Notes: generated by a model from the sequence alone, not told the origin. Shown: positions 34,935 to 43,283, counted from the stretch's first letter. The stretch: 63,514 nt of DNA from Deltaproteobacteria bacterium (GCA_016210115.1 JACQUW010000044.1:1-63514); one strand, 5' to 3'. Made by a program: numbers and translations.

Positions 34935-35663
34935 TCAGGCTACTTCCTTCTGAGCTATACGCCGGTTCAAATCCAACCAGCTAGAGTGCTTTGCCAGGAG
35001 TTCCAGCACATTTCGCCATGAGAACTCATCATGGCCAAAATGAGAATAAATCCGCTGGACCAACTCCAGATCTTCTCGGGTGTCAACCGTCCACCGTAAG
35101 AACGAAAAATCAAAGTCATTTAGCACGGCCTTTATGCGAAAGCTCTCCGGATGCCTGTAGATATACGGCGTCACATGTTCCCGCCATGCAGAGTTCGTAT
35201 CCTCGCGCCAAGCACGCTCCAAAGCTTCAAAAGCCAGGACTTCTACGTCCAGCCCTCGGGGAAACGTTCTTGGGGGAAGTGCATTGCTCGCGTAATCCAG
35301 GGACCCTATCAGAAATTCGCCAGCTACCAGATCCAGAACTTGCGGTTCAATCAAGGGACAATCTGACGTGATCCGTACCACGACATCAGCTTTGTGCTGT
35401 AACGCGGCCTTGTAGTATCGGTCCAGCAGGTCGTCTTCACTTCCGCGGAAGCACGGCCAGCTATGTATCGTACACATTTTTACGATAGCGTCGTCCTCGG
35501 GCTTTGTGGTAGTGGCTATGACGAAGTCATCGATCTTCGTCGCCCGGCGACTACGAGCAATTACACGCGCCAGCATGGGCTCGCCAGCCAAGTCTGACAA
35601 CACTTTACCGGGTAGCCGCGTCGACCCCACGCGCGCCTGGATAATTATCACGCGTTTCATCAT
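34935..35663 (-). CDS. pseF: Cytidylyltransferase, SpsF/PseF-like
   Basis: 242 residues. N-terminal VIIIQARVGSTRLPGKVLSDLAGE is the CTP-binding signature of the SpsF group, close to that of PseF/NeuA-type CMP-sugar synthetases. DDFVIATTTKPEDDAIVKMC, DLLDRYYKAALQHKADVVVRITSDCPLIEP (the metal-binding D) and FSFLRWTVDTREDLELV follow. In context it should activate pseudaminic acid as the CMP-sugar, but SpsF-type enzymes are less specific than true PseF, so the symbol is tentative. It has a fair ribosome-binding site (TTAGGTGAG). Confidence 0.75.
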   Translation of the reverse strand: MMKRVIIIQARVGSTRLPGKVLSDLAGEPMLARVIARSRRATKIDDFVIATTTKPEDDAIVKMCTIHSWPCFRGSEDDLLDRYYKAALQHKADVVVRITSDCPLIEPQVLDLVAGEFLIGSLDYASNALPPRTFPRGLDVEVLAFEALERAWREDTNSAWREHVTPYIYRHPESFRIKAVLNDFDFSFLRWTVDTREDLELVQRIYSHFGHDEFSWRNVLELLAKHSSWLDLNRRIAQKEVA

Positions 35664-35881
35664 CTCACCTAAAAATCTAACGAATATATTCTACTGTGGT
35701 TTTTCTAAAAACGAGAAAGTAACGTCATCCCATCTCTGTTGGTGGTATTACATCCCTCATCCGGCAGTTAAGGTCTCGAAAGATCTCTCGGTAGATTTGT
35801 CCGTAGTTGCGCTTGGAAAGTGCGCCTTTTCACGCACAGACCGGCCGCCATTTGATTGCCAGACGTCTTGCTGCGCATTTT
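35664..35881. other. 218-bp gap where pseC would be expected; no gene seen
   Basis: In common pse operons the aminotransferase PseC lies between pseB and pseF. All six frames here were read and contain no aminotransferase block or Lys-motif remnant; the stretch is moderately A+T-rich and shows no composite repeat. It may contain the promoter for the pseF-pseH-pseI unit. Confidence 0.5.
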
Positions 35882-36862
35882 TTAAGCGCACTCAATTAAC
35901 CTCTGCAGTTCCTCGACGGAAAGCCAGGTTGTATTTGTGTCGCTGCCGTACCGAAATCCTTCCGGTAGCGGCTTGGCACCTCGCCAATTTTCCCTTCCCC
36001 ACCATGGATGCTTCGGCTGAATGATATACATTTCCTCCGTCTCAACTGAATGGCGGGCTTCGTCCTCTGAAACAAGCACCTCATGGAGCTTCTCTCCAGG
36101 CCTGATTCCGACATATTCAACTTTGCATTCAGGAGCCACGGCTTTCACCAAATCCATAATGTTCATGCTGGGGATTTTGGGGGCAAACACTTCGCCGCCG
36201 TGCATCTGGTCGATACACCAGATGACGAATTTCACCCCTTGCTCCAATGTGATCCAGAAGCGCGTCATACGGGGATCAGTAACTGAAACTGTGCCATTTC
36301 TCCGCTGTAACATGAATAGAGGAATAACACTCCCGCGGCTCCCTACAACATTGCCGTAGCGAGCGCAGCTGAAACGGGTCCCGCCCTCACCGGAATAGGA
36401 GTTCCCGTGCACAAAGAGCTTTTCCGCGCAAAGTTTAGTTGCTCCATAGAGGTTAATGGGATTAACCGCCTTATCCGTGATAATCGCCATGACCTTCTTG
36501 ACACCCTGGTCAATCGCCGCATCGATGACGTTTTTGGCCCCTATGATATTGGTTTGAACAGCCTCGAAAGGATTATATTCGCAGGCAGGCACCTGCTTGA
36601 GAGCAGCCGCGTGCACGACTATGTCCACTCCATGGAAAGCGCGATAAAGCCGCTCCCGGTCGCGCACGTCGCCAATGAAATATCGCATTGGCGAATCGAC
36701 GCCATCCCCATAAAGCTGGCGCATCTCGTGCTGCTTGAGCTCGTCACGGCTAAATATAATAAGCTTTTTGGGACGATGATCCCGCAGCATGATCTCGGTC
36801 AATTTTTTGCCAAACGACCCGGTGCCCCCGGTGATCAGAATCGCGGTTTCAGACCAATTCAT
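35882..36862 (-). CDS. pseB: UDP-N-acetylglucosamine 4,6-dehydratase (inverting)
   Basis: 326 residues. First enzyme of pseudaminic acid synthesis: UDP-GlcNAc to the 4-keto-6-deoxy-L-arabino sugar. PseB-type SDR features: AILITGGTGSFGKKLTEIML, LIIFSRDELKQHEMRQLYGD, VHAAALKQVPACEYNPFEAV, ITDKAVNPINLYGATKLCAE (the D-K and Y-x3-K active site), CARYGNVVGSRGSVIPLF, TDPRMTRFWITLEQGV and GIRPGEKLHEVL. It has a strong GGAGGA site six bases before the ATG. Further members of the pathway follow downstream, but PseC and PseG are missing. Confidence 0.93.
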   Translation of the reverse strand: MNWSETAILITGGTGSFGKKLTEIMLRDHRPKKLIIFSRDELKQHEMRQLYGDGVDSPMRYFIGDVRDRERLYRAFHGVDIVVHAAALKQVPACEYNPFEAVQTNIIGAKNVIDAAIDQGVKKVMAIITDKAVNPINLYGATKLCAEKLFVHGNSYSGEGGTRFSCARYGNVVGSRGSVIPLFMLQRRNGTVSVTDPRMTRFWITLEQGVKFVIWCIDQMHGGEVFAPKIPSMNIMDLVKAVAPECKVEYVGIRPGEKLHEVLVSEDEARHSVETEEMYIIQPKHPWWGRENWRGAKPLPEGFRYGSDTNTTWLSVEELQRLIECA

Positions 36863-36963
36863 GATTCCTCCATGGGTGAGATGTTGATTTTGCGCCCAGA
36901 CGTTTCTATCAAGATATCCATCAGCCTCTCCAGTTTCCTGCTGGCGAAATGTTTCCGCGGATC

Positions 36964-38031
36964 TTACTGGCGACCGGGTTTGATGAATTTCGTAAAGGTG
37001 TAAGGATGGCGTCGAATTGTCTCGATGAATTCGGGAGCGAGAGCGCCGTTGACCTCAATGGGCGGATAATTCGCGCCAAAGAGGCTTACCGCGAATTCAA
37101 CCTGAAAAATCAAGCGACTACCGCTCAAAGGTGGCAATCCTTTATGGAATCCGCGAGTGTCGGCGACAAACATCGTTCCCTTTGGGCCGGTGATCTTGAT
37201 AAAATTTTCCTGCGGATAATGGGGTTTTATCTCCTCATCCAGAAAGCGCCCGTCTCGCAAGAGCGCCTTTGGCTTGCGAACGTGAGATCCCGCCACGTAA
37301 CAATGGGGACCGGTATCCTCCGTCACATCCGTCAGGTAAACGAAGAATTTCACAAACTTGATCCAGTCCATGTCGAAATGGTAAAGCTGCGCGGCTTCCG
37401 ATGATGCCTTCTTCAGAGCCGCTGTGCTCCACCACATGGCGACGAGGTCGACGACAGGCCTGCAACGCAGGTAGTCCTGGGCCATCCTATGCAAATAAGG
37501 CTCGCTTACGATTTTCTGGCCGCTCGAAGTTTCCATCACCTTCTGAGCGTCAAAGTGATATACGACGTGGCGGGAGTTCATCTCATCGAAAACAACCGGA
37601 TCACCCCAGTCGAACTTGAACCCAGTCAGGTTGTCGCTGGAACCGACCAGGGGACGAGCCGCCGTGGTTTTGGCGAAAGCCAACAGTTCTTCGCAGACGC
37701 TGTCAGGCACTCGTCGATTAAACACATGGTAGCCATGTGTGCGCAGATCGCGCACCGCTTTCCTCACCTCGATTTCATCTGGCACGCCGAGGATTCCGGG
37801 GCGATTGTCCAGAGTATCCGGCCGGTTCAGCAGGCACAGGATAAATGCTGCCAGATCATTGAAGCGACCATTAGTTCGCCAATACAATTCACGCATGCTG
37901 GCATATGCGGGCAGAGGCGTCGTCCCAGTCCGGCGGAACTCCCGGTAGCCTCTCACAAATTTGCTGACCAAGGCTGCACGATGACGAAAGGGTCTAATCT
38001 TTTCTAGCGTCCGCCAGTACAGTCTGCGCAT
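36964..38031 (-). CDS. Phytanoyl-CoA dioxygenase (PhyH) family protein
   Basis: 355 residues from ATG 38031; a GTG two codons earlier is possible. Double-stranded beta-helix Fe(II)/2-oxoglutarate oxygenase: LRTHGYHVFNRRVPDSVCEE opens the domain, QLYHFDMDWIKFVKFFVYLTDVTEDTGPHCYVAGSH contains the H-x-D metal motif, and FVADTRGFHKGLPPLSGSRLIFQVEF gives the distal His and the 2-oxoglutarate-binding Arg. It probably hydroxylates or otherwise oxidises a glycan or lipid precursor. It is packed between the methyltransferase (9-bp gap) and pseB, all on one strand downstream of wzt. Confidence 0.82.
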   Translation of the reverse strand: MRRLYWRTLEKIRPFRHRAALVSKFVRGYREFRRTGTTPLPAYASMRELYWRTNGRFNDLAAFILCLLNRPDTLDNRPGILGVPDEIEVRKAVRDLRTHGYHVFNRRVPDSVCEELLAFAKTTAARPLVGSSDNLTGFKFDWGDPVVFDEMNSRHVVYHFDAQKVMETSSGQKIVSEPYLHRMAQDYLRCRPVVDLVAMWWSTAALKKASSEAAQLYHFDMDWIKFVKFFVYLTDVTEDTGPHCYVAGSHVRKPKALLRDGRFLDEEIKPHYPQENFIKITGPKGTMFVADTRGFHKGLPPLSGSRLIFQVEFAVSLFGANYPPIEVNGALAPEFIETIRRHPYTFTKFIKPGRQ

Positions 38032-38040
38032 GCACACCTA

Positions 38041-38835
38041 CTACTTTCTTACAGAAAAGATAGCGATGATCGACCCCACTCGTGTCCGCATATCAGGTGA
38101 GACGTCGTGCCGGAAATAGAGCTGGTCCACATGATCTCCAAAAAAGCTCAGTATCTCCGCGACCGACGTGATCCGTTCCTCATTTCCCGGAACATAACCC
38201 ATTGTTGCGATAAGCTCCTCGTTGGAGACTGGACAATATTCTACGCCCACCGCAATAATCCCGCCGTTGCGGGCGACTCGGATGACTTCGCTTGTCGCCT
38301 TCTTTCGATTATGACTGTAGGCCAGCACCCAGCCGAGTATTACCGCGTCGAACGAATCATCCTCATAGGGAAGATCATGCATATCTCCAAGATCTACCCA
38401 TGGCGAATAGGAAATGAGATCGACGCCGCGAATCCTGTTTTTATTAAAACCATGGCCCATCAGGTTTAGAAGCTCGCCCTCAGTCCGGGGACCTATCGAA
38501 AGTATTTTGGATTCTCGGTTGAGCTTTTCGATCACGGAAAACGGCCGGACCAGAAGCGATGAGCGTGCGCAGGCAAGATCAGACAGTCCGGTCATGTTAT
38601 GTGCAATTGTATTCTTGCCAATGTCTGCGTTTGATCCCAGGGCTCTGAGCCGCCGCTTAATTTTTGTGAAATAGATAAACCGGACGCGAGCCACCTGGCC
38701 TCTGAAGAAGTCAACACGGAGAAGCTGCAATACCGGTGTTGGCGGAGAGTAGAAGCTGTCCCGAGCTTTCCACAACAGTTTTTTGGACCAGATGGGAACT
38801 AAATTTCTCCCTCGGGTTACAAGCTTCTCTAGCAT
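38041..38835 (-). CDS. SAM-dependent methyltransferase (Methyltransf_11-like)
   Basis: 264 residues. After a basic N-terminal region of about 100 residues comes a compact class I fold: KILSIGPRTEGELLNLMGHG (motif I variant with IGPR instead of LGCG), IRGVDLISYSPWVDLGDMHD, LPYEDDSFDAVILGWVLAYS and VARNGGIIAVGVEYCP. The IGPRTEGE form suggests a divergent member found in surface polysaccharide loci. Substrate unknown. It is 16 bp downstream of wzt and 9 bp upstream of the PhyH gene, so it is cotranscribed with both. Confidence 0.75.
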   Translation of the reverse strand: MLEKLVTRGRNLVPIWSKKLLWKARDSFYSPPTPVLQLLRVDFFRGQVARVRFIYFTKIKRRLRALGSNADIGKNTIAHNMTGLSDLACARSSLLVRPFSVIEKLNRESKILSIGPRTEGELLNLMGHGFNKNRIRGVDLISYSPWVDLGDMHDLPYEDDSFDAVILGWVLAYSHNRKKATSEVIRVARNGGIIAVGVEYCPVSNEELIATMGYVPGNEERITSVAEILSFFGDHVDQLYFRHDVSPDMRTRVGSIIAIFSVRK

Positions 38836-38851
38836 CGGTGATTCATCCTGC

Positions 38852-40333
38852 TCACCAGATTTGAGGCGCTAATAACTTAACGTTCTTAAAGGATTGTATT
38901 TTATAGACGTGCCCATTTCCTAAATCCCATTCATACGGGACCAGGACCGACGAAGAATTACCAATGAGGATTTCGCTATTCTCGCCCTTCAGGCTAATGT
39001 CGGCAGTTGATCCCACAACTCGAATGTTTCCAACCTCGACATGCGGAGAATCAAAGAGAGGAGTTCGATTGTCCCAAGCTCGACCCCCGATCCTAATACG
39101 GTATTGTTGTTGCGGCGCTAAAGGCAATTCCTTGAACGTGACCGACAGTTTGCCTCTTTCACCTGGGGAGATTAAGCGACAGCCGTCAAGGCACATATTT
39201 GCCGCAAATAAAAGAGCGTCACGATTGGCAATGCCGATGTAGATGAGCGCTCCCGGGAAATTTTTCGCGCACTGATAATCTAATTCAATCCTCAGGTTTT
39301 CGCCGGTATAAAATTCTCTTTTCTCCTCACCGTCTTGACCTATCGTTGCGACCCGGGTGATAAAAAAATCTCGATCGCGGCTGACAACTTTGTCAGACAT
39401 GTCCTTGCCTTGCATCTCGCGCAAATAGTTCTCTACCACAGCCTGGCTGAGGCCGTCTTGGCTGATGTTACCCGATTTAACCCAGGCAGTCCGCTCGCAC
39501 AGCCTTTCAACTGCCGCCATATTATGGCTCACGAATAATACAGTGCGTCCCTGCTTAGCCACGTCCCCCATCTTTCCTAAGCACTTCTTCTGAAAGGCTA
39601 CGTCCCCAACCGCCAAAACCTCGTCCACAATAAAAATTTCAGGGTCCAAATGGGCCGCTACGGCAAACGCCAGCCGGATGTACATCCCGCTGGAATAACG
39701 CTTAACGGGAGTGTCAATGAATTTCTCTATTTCAGAGAAGGCGACAATCTCGTCGAATCGACCGTTGATCTCTGCCTTTGTCATCCCAAGAATCGCGCCG
39801 TTAAGATAAATGTTCTCGCGACCCGTTAATTCCGGATGGAACCCCGTGCCAATTTCCAACAGGGAGCCTACTCTCCCATAGATTTCCACTCGGCCATGCG
39901 TTGGCTCGGTAATTCGTGAAAGGATCTTAAGGAGAGTCGATTTTCCCGCGCCGTTGCGACCGATTATGCCGAGCACTTCGCCATGCTTTACTTGGAAGGA
40001 CACGTCCTTAAGGGCCCAAATGGTGTCACTGGGAGAGTGTAGGGTGTTGGGTGTAGGGTGTAGGGACTCGGAGGGAGACGGCTGCAAAGCGCTAGGCGCA
40101 TGGCGCAAAGCGTCAGAAGTCGAGGAATGACTGTTAGGCGCAGAGAGCATGGGATTTGAATCCGTGCGATGCTCTTTGCCCTTTGCACTATGCACGGGGC
40201 TTGCCCCGTTACGCCGAAAGAGGGATCTGGCCCAGTCTACGACCTGGTCGCGCAAGGTGTCGTGGCGGTTTTTGGCCAGACCGATTTTGTAGAGCTTCGA
40301 GAGGTTCTCGACGCGAATGGCTATATCACTCAT
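38852..40333 (-). CDS. wzt: ABC transporter ATP-binding protein for polysaccharide export (intact Wzt)
   Basis: 493 residues. The N-terminus MSDIAIRVENLSKLYKIG leads into a standard ATPase: Walker A GIIGRNGAGKSTLLKI, the Q-loop region, signature YSSGMYIRLAFAVAAHLDP, Walker B EIFIVDEVLAVGD, switch His VLFVSHNMAAVE. The last 180 residues or so form a Wzt-type C-terminal carbohydrate-binding domain (DYQCAKNFPGALIYIGIAN, LAPQQQYRIRIGGRAWDN), which recognises the chain terminus before export. Between residues 47 and 103 the normally short linker is swollen with translated repeat (KGKEHRTDSNPMLSAP, LHPTPNTLHSPSD). The partner permease wzm is 8.6 kb upstream instead of adjacent. Word A, not a ribosome-binding site, lies before the ATG. 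Confidence 0.92.
   Translation of the reverse strand: MSDIAIRVENLSKLYKIGLAKNRHDTLRDQVVDWARSLFRRNGASPVHSAKGKEHRTDSNPMLSAPNSHSSTSDALRHAPSALQPSPSESLHPTPNTLHSPSDTIWALKDVSFQVKHGEVLGIIGRNGAGKSTLLKILSRITEPTHGRVEIYGRVGSLLEIGTGFHPELTGRENIYLNGAILGMTKAEINGRFDEIVAFSEIEKFIDTPVKRYSSGMYIRLAFAVAAHLDPEIFIVDEVLAVGDVAFQKKCLGKMGDVAKQGRTVLFVSHNMAAVERLCERTAWVKSGNISQDGLSQAVVENYLREMQGKDMSDKVVSRDRDFFITRVATIGQDGEEKREFYTGENLRIELDYQCAKNFPGALIYIGIANRDALLFAANMCLDGCRLISPGERGKLSVTFKELPLAPQQQYRIRIGGRAWDNRTPLFDSPHVEVGNIRVVGSTADISLKGENSEILIGNSSSVLVPYEWDLGNGHVYKIQSFKNVKLLAPQIW
40020..40200. repeat. composite repeat (words E and A) inside the wzt coding sequence
   Basis: GAGAGTGTAGGGTGTTGGG and TGTAGGGTGTAGGGACTCGG (E), then AAAGCGCTAGGCGCATGGCGC (A) and a reversed A (TGCTCTTTGCCCTTTGCAC). 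The reading frame is kept. The tract lies in the non-conserved stretch between the first helix and the first ATPase strand. Confidence 0.7.
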
Positions 40334-40383
40334 AAGTTAAAGCAAAGGGCAAAGCGCATAGCGCTAAGCGCGGACTCTTAGGC

Positions 40384-40821
40384 GTGTTAGCCTTCATAAA
40401 TTTTCCAAAGGCATGTCCACGTTGTTTAACCAAGGGACCTGTGCTAAGCATTGTACGTAGAGGGAGCTTGCCAGGGGTGGAAGGCCAGGAAAGGCACTAT
40501 AAGATCGATCTTGATGTCCTGCGCCGCCAAGTCACCGATCAGAACTTTGCCCTGCGTCCCCATGCTATGCAGCATGCTGTCAAAGAGGGCTTCACGAAAG
40601 ACGACATGACTCATGTGGTTCTCGAGGGCATTCTTGTAGAGACTTATGCGGAGAGAAGCCGCTGTCTCCTCTACGCGGATGTAACCATTGAAGGTTTAAC
40701 AATGCCTCTGCACGTTGTTTGTGAGCACTATGACCCTGATGCCCCTGTCGATTTCGTGACCGCCTATATCCCTTCGCAAGAGGAGTGGGACACTCCCACT
40801 CGAAGGAGAAAAAAGAAATGA
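40384..40821 (+). CDS. DUF4258-family toxin-like protein
   Basis: The conserved part starts near residue 45: LDVLRRQVTDQNFALRPHAMQHAVKEGF, VVLEGILVETYAERSRCLLYADVTIEG and LHVVCEHYDPDAPVDFVTAYIPSQEEW. The H-A/M-x-H block and the closing T-x-Y-x-P-x-x-x-x-W block match DUF4258, a family usually adjacent to YgiT-type antitoxins and related to RelE/BrnT folds. The GTG start is uncertain; the first 40 residues are probably not native. Its stop overlaps the ATG of the zinc-finger gene (ATGA), a normal arrangement for this TA type. The plus strand sets it apart from wzt on either side. Confidence 0.7.
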   Translation: MLAFINFPKACPRCLTKGPVLSIVRRGSLPGVEGQERHYKIDLDVLRRQVTDQNFALRPHAMQHAVKEGFTKDDMTHVVLEGILVETYAERSRCLLYADVTIEGLTMPLHVVCEHYDPDAPVDFVTAYIPSQEEWDTPTRRRKKK

Positions 40822-41123
40822 AAGGGCTCATAACAACCTGCTCTGAATGTCAGACGAACACGGAGTTGCGGGAAATTACAGTTCAGTTTGAGCGCAAAGG
40901 GATCAAGGCAGCCATGTCCGGTATCCCTGCCATGGTTTGTCCCCGCTGTGGCCAGGAGTATGTCCCAAGCGATATTGCGGGGGACGTGATAGATACGGTT
41001 TCTCGCACCATCGACGCCACTGAAGCTCTGTTAAAACGGACCGATCATCGCCGTAGAGAGCTCCTCCAGGACCACCAGGGACTGGCACCCGAGCGCCTGG
41101 AGCTAGCCCTGGCCTCCCGTTAA
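40818..41123 (+). CDS. YgiT/MqsA-type zinc-finger antitoxin-like protein
   Basis: 101 residues from ATG 40818, with a good site (AAGGAGAAA) and ATGA overlap with the preceding gene. Two CxxC pairs (CSECQ at about residue 8 and CPRCGQEYVPSD at about 44) flank a conserved beta segment (ELREITVQFERKGIKAAMSGIPAMV). This is the zinc-binding N-terminal domain of MqsA-like antitoxins. The remainder is helical and would bind DNA or toxin. It should neutralise the DUF4258 protein and autoregulate; inferred from the family. Confidence 0.78.
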   Translation: MKGLITTCSECQTNTELREITVQFERKGIKAAMSGIPAMVCPRCGQEYVPSDIAGDVIDTVSRTIDATEALLKRTDHRRRELLQDHQGLAPERLELALASR

Positions 41124-41213
41124 CCGGCCCGCCCTTCCTGTTTGAGTTCATCCGAAAGGGCTCGGCGGCAGGCCAGAAAACTCTCGGTAGTACTCGTTCC
41201 ACCGTTCCGTCCG

Positions 41214-41234
41214 ATCTGCCTGTCGGCAGACAGG
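41214..41234. repeat. short palindrome ending a wzt fragment
   Basis: TCTGCCTGTCGGCAGACAGG: inverted repeat CTGTCTGCCGACAGG-like. It starts exactly where the similarity of the truncated wzt copy to the intact gene ends. Confidence 0.6.
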
Positions 41235-41493
41235 TGATGCCGACGACTTCGCCATGCTTGACTTCAAAGGAGACGTCCTTGAGAGCCCAGATATAGCCGT
41301 CGGGAGACGGCTTTAGCTGGGTCTCTGGTGTAGGGCGTCGGGTGTGAGGCTGCACGGGGCTTGCCCCGTTACGCCGGAACAGAGATCTGGCCCAGTGGAC
41401 GACTTGGTCGCGCAGGGTGTCGTGGCGGTTTTTGGCCAGACCGATTTTGTAGAGCTTACTTAAATTTTCGACTCTGATTGCCAGGTTGCTCAT
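41235..41493 (-). pseudogene. wzt: Truncated wzt copy 1 (about first 86 codons)
   Basis: MSNLAIRVENLSKLYKIGLAKNRHDTLRDQVVHWARSLFRRNGASPV matches the intact wzt almost codon for codon. It then has a short linker and WALKDVSFEVKHGEVVGI, and stops matching just before Walker A, where the intact gene has GRNGAGKST. The frame continues for 100 more unrelated residues through the palindrome and over the YgiT gene on the other strand. No ATPase can be made. Word C (GAGTCTAGAGTTGAGGGTCG) lies upstream. Confidence 0.85.
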
Positions 41494-41560
41494 GATTGAG
41501 ATACAGTTGAGAGTCGAGAGTCTAGAGTTGAGGGTCGACAGTTCAGGGCTGAGAGGCGAA

Positions 41561-41925
41561 CTAGATTTTGGAGCCTTTCGTCAAGGTCTGCCGGAGGCCG
41601 CTCAGCATCTTGGCTACACGCTCTGCTTCGCCGTAAAGTTTCAGGTACACTTCAGGGTTAACGAAACCCAGTTTTTGCGCAACATAGAGTTCAGACACCG
41701 ATTCTAATAGCGATCCATATGAAATCTCAACAAAGCGCTTGAAATCTGTGCTTGATGAGCGCGATGACCCTTCCGCCACATTTGAGGAGCCGACACGGAC
41801 GACCGACGTAGCTGGCTGGTCAGACCGAACCGCTCCTCATCCGGAAAGGCCTTGGTTGTATCGTAAATCGTGCAAGCATATTCCACAGCCTTCTGCCAGA
41901 CGTCCAATTTTTCAAATCCAAACAT
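41561..41925 (-). pseudogene. Four-helix bundle protein, frameshifted
   Basis: MFGFEKLDVWQKAVEYACTI and GLTSQLRRSSVSAP in one frame, NVAEGSSRSSSTDFKRFVEI and YGSLLESVSELYVAQKLGFV in the next. The family block is RRSSVSVPSNVAEG, so a single base is missing near 41787 (CCTCAAATGTG where CCTTCAAATGTG would restore P-S-N-V). The rest is intact to the stop. C words flank it on both sides. It could be an assembly error instead of a true pseudogene. Confidence 0.75.
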
Positions 41926-42034
41926 CTCTCACCTCTCAACTCTCAACTGTTTACCCTTAACCATCCCCAAGACAGCGGGTCTGGCTGGAAGCTCATGCTT
42001 CTGATAGGCTCTTGCATGAGGAGGCTGCTAAGTT

Positions 42035-42331
42035 ATGGAAACGAATGTTTTTGAGGACCTGCTCGGCGTGCTGGCCGAGGAGCATTCGATTGACCCCGAC
42101 TCCGTGCCGGAAGCCCTGCGGCTCTACCTTAACTCTCACCCTTCTCTCAAATTGGACGGAATTCTGCTTCTTTGGAGCAAAGGACGTCTTTCACTGGCAA
42201 AGGCTGCCGAGCTCGCGGGGCTAACGGTCCCGGAACTCAAGGAGGTCCTAGCCAGCCGTGGCATTAGCCTGGAGACGGAAGGGAAATCGGCACAGGAAAT
42301 GGATGCCAACCTTAAAGAGCTTCTCCCGTGA
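42035..42331 (+). CDS. UPF0175-family antitoxin-like protein
   Basis: 98 residues with a strong GAGGAGGC site. The C-terminal half, LLWSKGRLSLAKAAELAGLTVPELKEVLASRGI, is the UPF0175 helix-turn-helix-like core (x-G-x-L-S-x-x-x-A-A-x-L-x-G). Such proteins act as antitoxins to PIN-type toxins of the DUF3368 group. The PIN gene follows with a GTGA overlap. Confidence 0.78.
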   Translation: METNVFEDLLGVLAEEHSIDPDSVPEALRLYLNSHPSLKLDGILLLWSKGRLSLAKAAELAGLTVPELKEVLASRGISLETEGKSAQEMDANLKELLP

Positions 42332-42561
42332 CCCCGGCTATCGCTGATACGGATATCCTGAGCACCTTCGGAAAGCTGGAAAGAATAGACCTCCTGCATA
42401 AGCTTTTCTCCAAAATCTACGTCGTACCGGCTGTCTATCGGGAGTTGGGGACGGCAGAGCGCTTGGGATTCCTATGGATCAGAGCCGTGAGAGAAGCCGT
42501 AGAATTGCTACCCTGCCAAATACTATGCTTTACGGCTTTGAGCTTAAGAGCTGGAGGCTAG
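42328..42561 (+). pseudogene. PIN-domain (DUF3368-like) toxin, truncated
   Basis: 77 residues: IADTDILSTFGKLERIDLLHKLF and VYVVPAVYRELG-like IYVVPAVYRELGTAERLG match the first strand (Asp) and first acidic Glu of a DUF3368-type PIN nuclease. The usual length is 140-170 residues; here the sequence becomes unrelated after about residue 60 (CQILCFTALSLRAGG) and stops inside the 3' end of the convergent HepT gene. The remaining catalytic Asp residues are lost, so the toxin should be dead while its antitoxin is intact. Confidence 0.65.
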
Positions 42562-43005
42562 AAGCTTGTGCGCATAGACAGCCACCAGGTCACAAATAGA
42601 ATCAAGTTGTGCCTGCTGTGACCGGCAAAAGGAAAAAATCTCCTCCACTGCCACCCCGGCGTAGTCGTGAGCGATGACATTGCGGTTTTCCTTGAGTACT
42701 CTCAAGACCTCGGCACGATCCACAAAGCCACGCTTCTCCGCCAAGTTCAGGCGGTCCAGAACCGTTTCCGCGGGCTCCAACTCGTAGCGAAACACGGCTC
42801 GCAGAGCTTTGTTTGTTAGCAAATCCACCAGCCGCGCAAACCGGCTCGTGTAAGCCTCGATTTTCTCCAGGTCTTCTGGTAACCAGTCCTCGCGTTTGGC
42901 GCTGAGATTGCGCACCCGCTGATAGGAGAAGCTCAGATGCAACCGGGCTTGGTCGAGTTCAGCCAGACTGTCGCGTAACAATGCGGAGGAAGTATCGCCA
43001 CTCAT
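42544..43005 (-). CDS. hepT: HepT-like HEPN-domain ribonuclease toxin
   Basis: 153 residues, all helical. It carries the HEPN active motif RNVIAHDY (R-x4-6-H) near residue 110, in the context ADRAEVLRVLKENRNVIAHD. HepT cleaves RNA unless modified by its MNT partner, encoded immediately upstream with an ATGA overlap. Convergent to the truncated PIN gene. Confidence 0.82.
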   Translation of the reverse strand: MSGDTSSALLRDSLAELDQARLHLSFSYQRVRNLSAKREDWLPEDLEKIEAYTSRFARLVDLLTNKALRAVFRYELEPAETVLDRLNLAEKRGFVDRAEVLRVLKENRNVIAHDYAGVAVEEIFSFCRSQQAQLDSICDLVAVYAHKLLASSS

Positions 43006-43283
43006 AGCCGAACGCCCGTCTGCGTCGCGAGCCGGGCCAACGGATGATTGTCCCGATCACTCACAACAAGATCGATTTTCTGCCAACCGATCCTATCCTT
43101 GATTCGCACTCTCAACCGCAGGGCATCCGCATAGCCGATGCGCGCTGAGCGCACCCAAAGGTCAATGTCACCGCCCCGCGCGGAATCATCCGCGCGCGAA
43201 CCGAACAGATACACTTCCGCCTCGGGGTCCATCCGCCGCACCTCCTCGCGAATCACCTCTACTTCATTTGGCGACAGTCGCAT
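43002..43283 (-). CDS. mntA: MNT-type nucleotidyltransferase antitoxin
   Basis: 93 residues. The minimal nucleotidyltransferase motif is VYLFGSRADDSARGGDIDLWV (GS-x10-D-x-D), preceded by the usual LSPNEVEVIREEVRRMDPEA. It adds AMP to a Tyr of HepT to silence it. It pairs with the adjacent HepT. A paralogue with the same N-terminal design is at 45907. Confidence 0.85.
   Translation of the reverse strand: MRLSPNEVEVIREEVRRMDPEAEVYLFGSRADDSARGGDIDLWVRSARIGYADALRLRVRIKDRIGWQKIDLVVSDRDNHPLARLATQTGVRL

Noticed and set aside
40903..41493. Second functional Wzt of 196 residues
   Set aside because: Similarity ends before Walker A; the remaining frame is antisense to a YgiT gene and passes through a palindrome.
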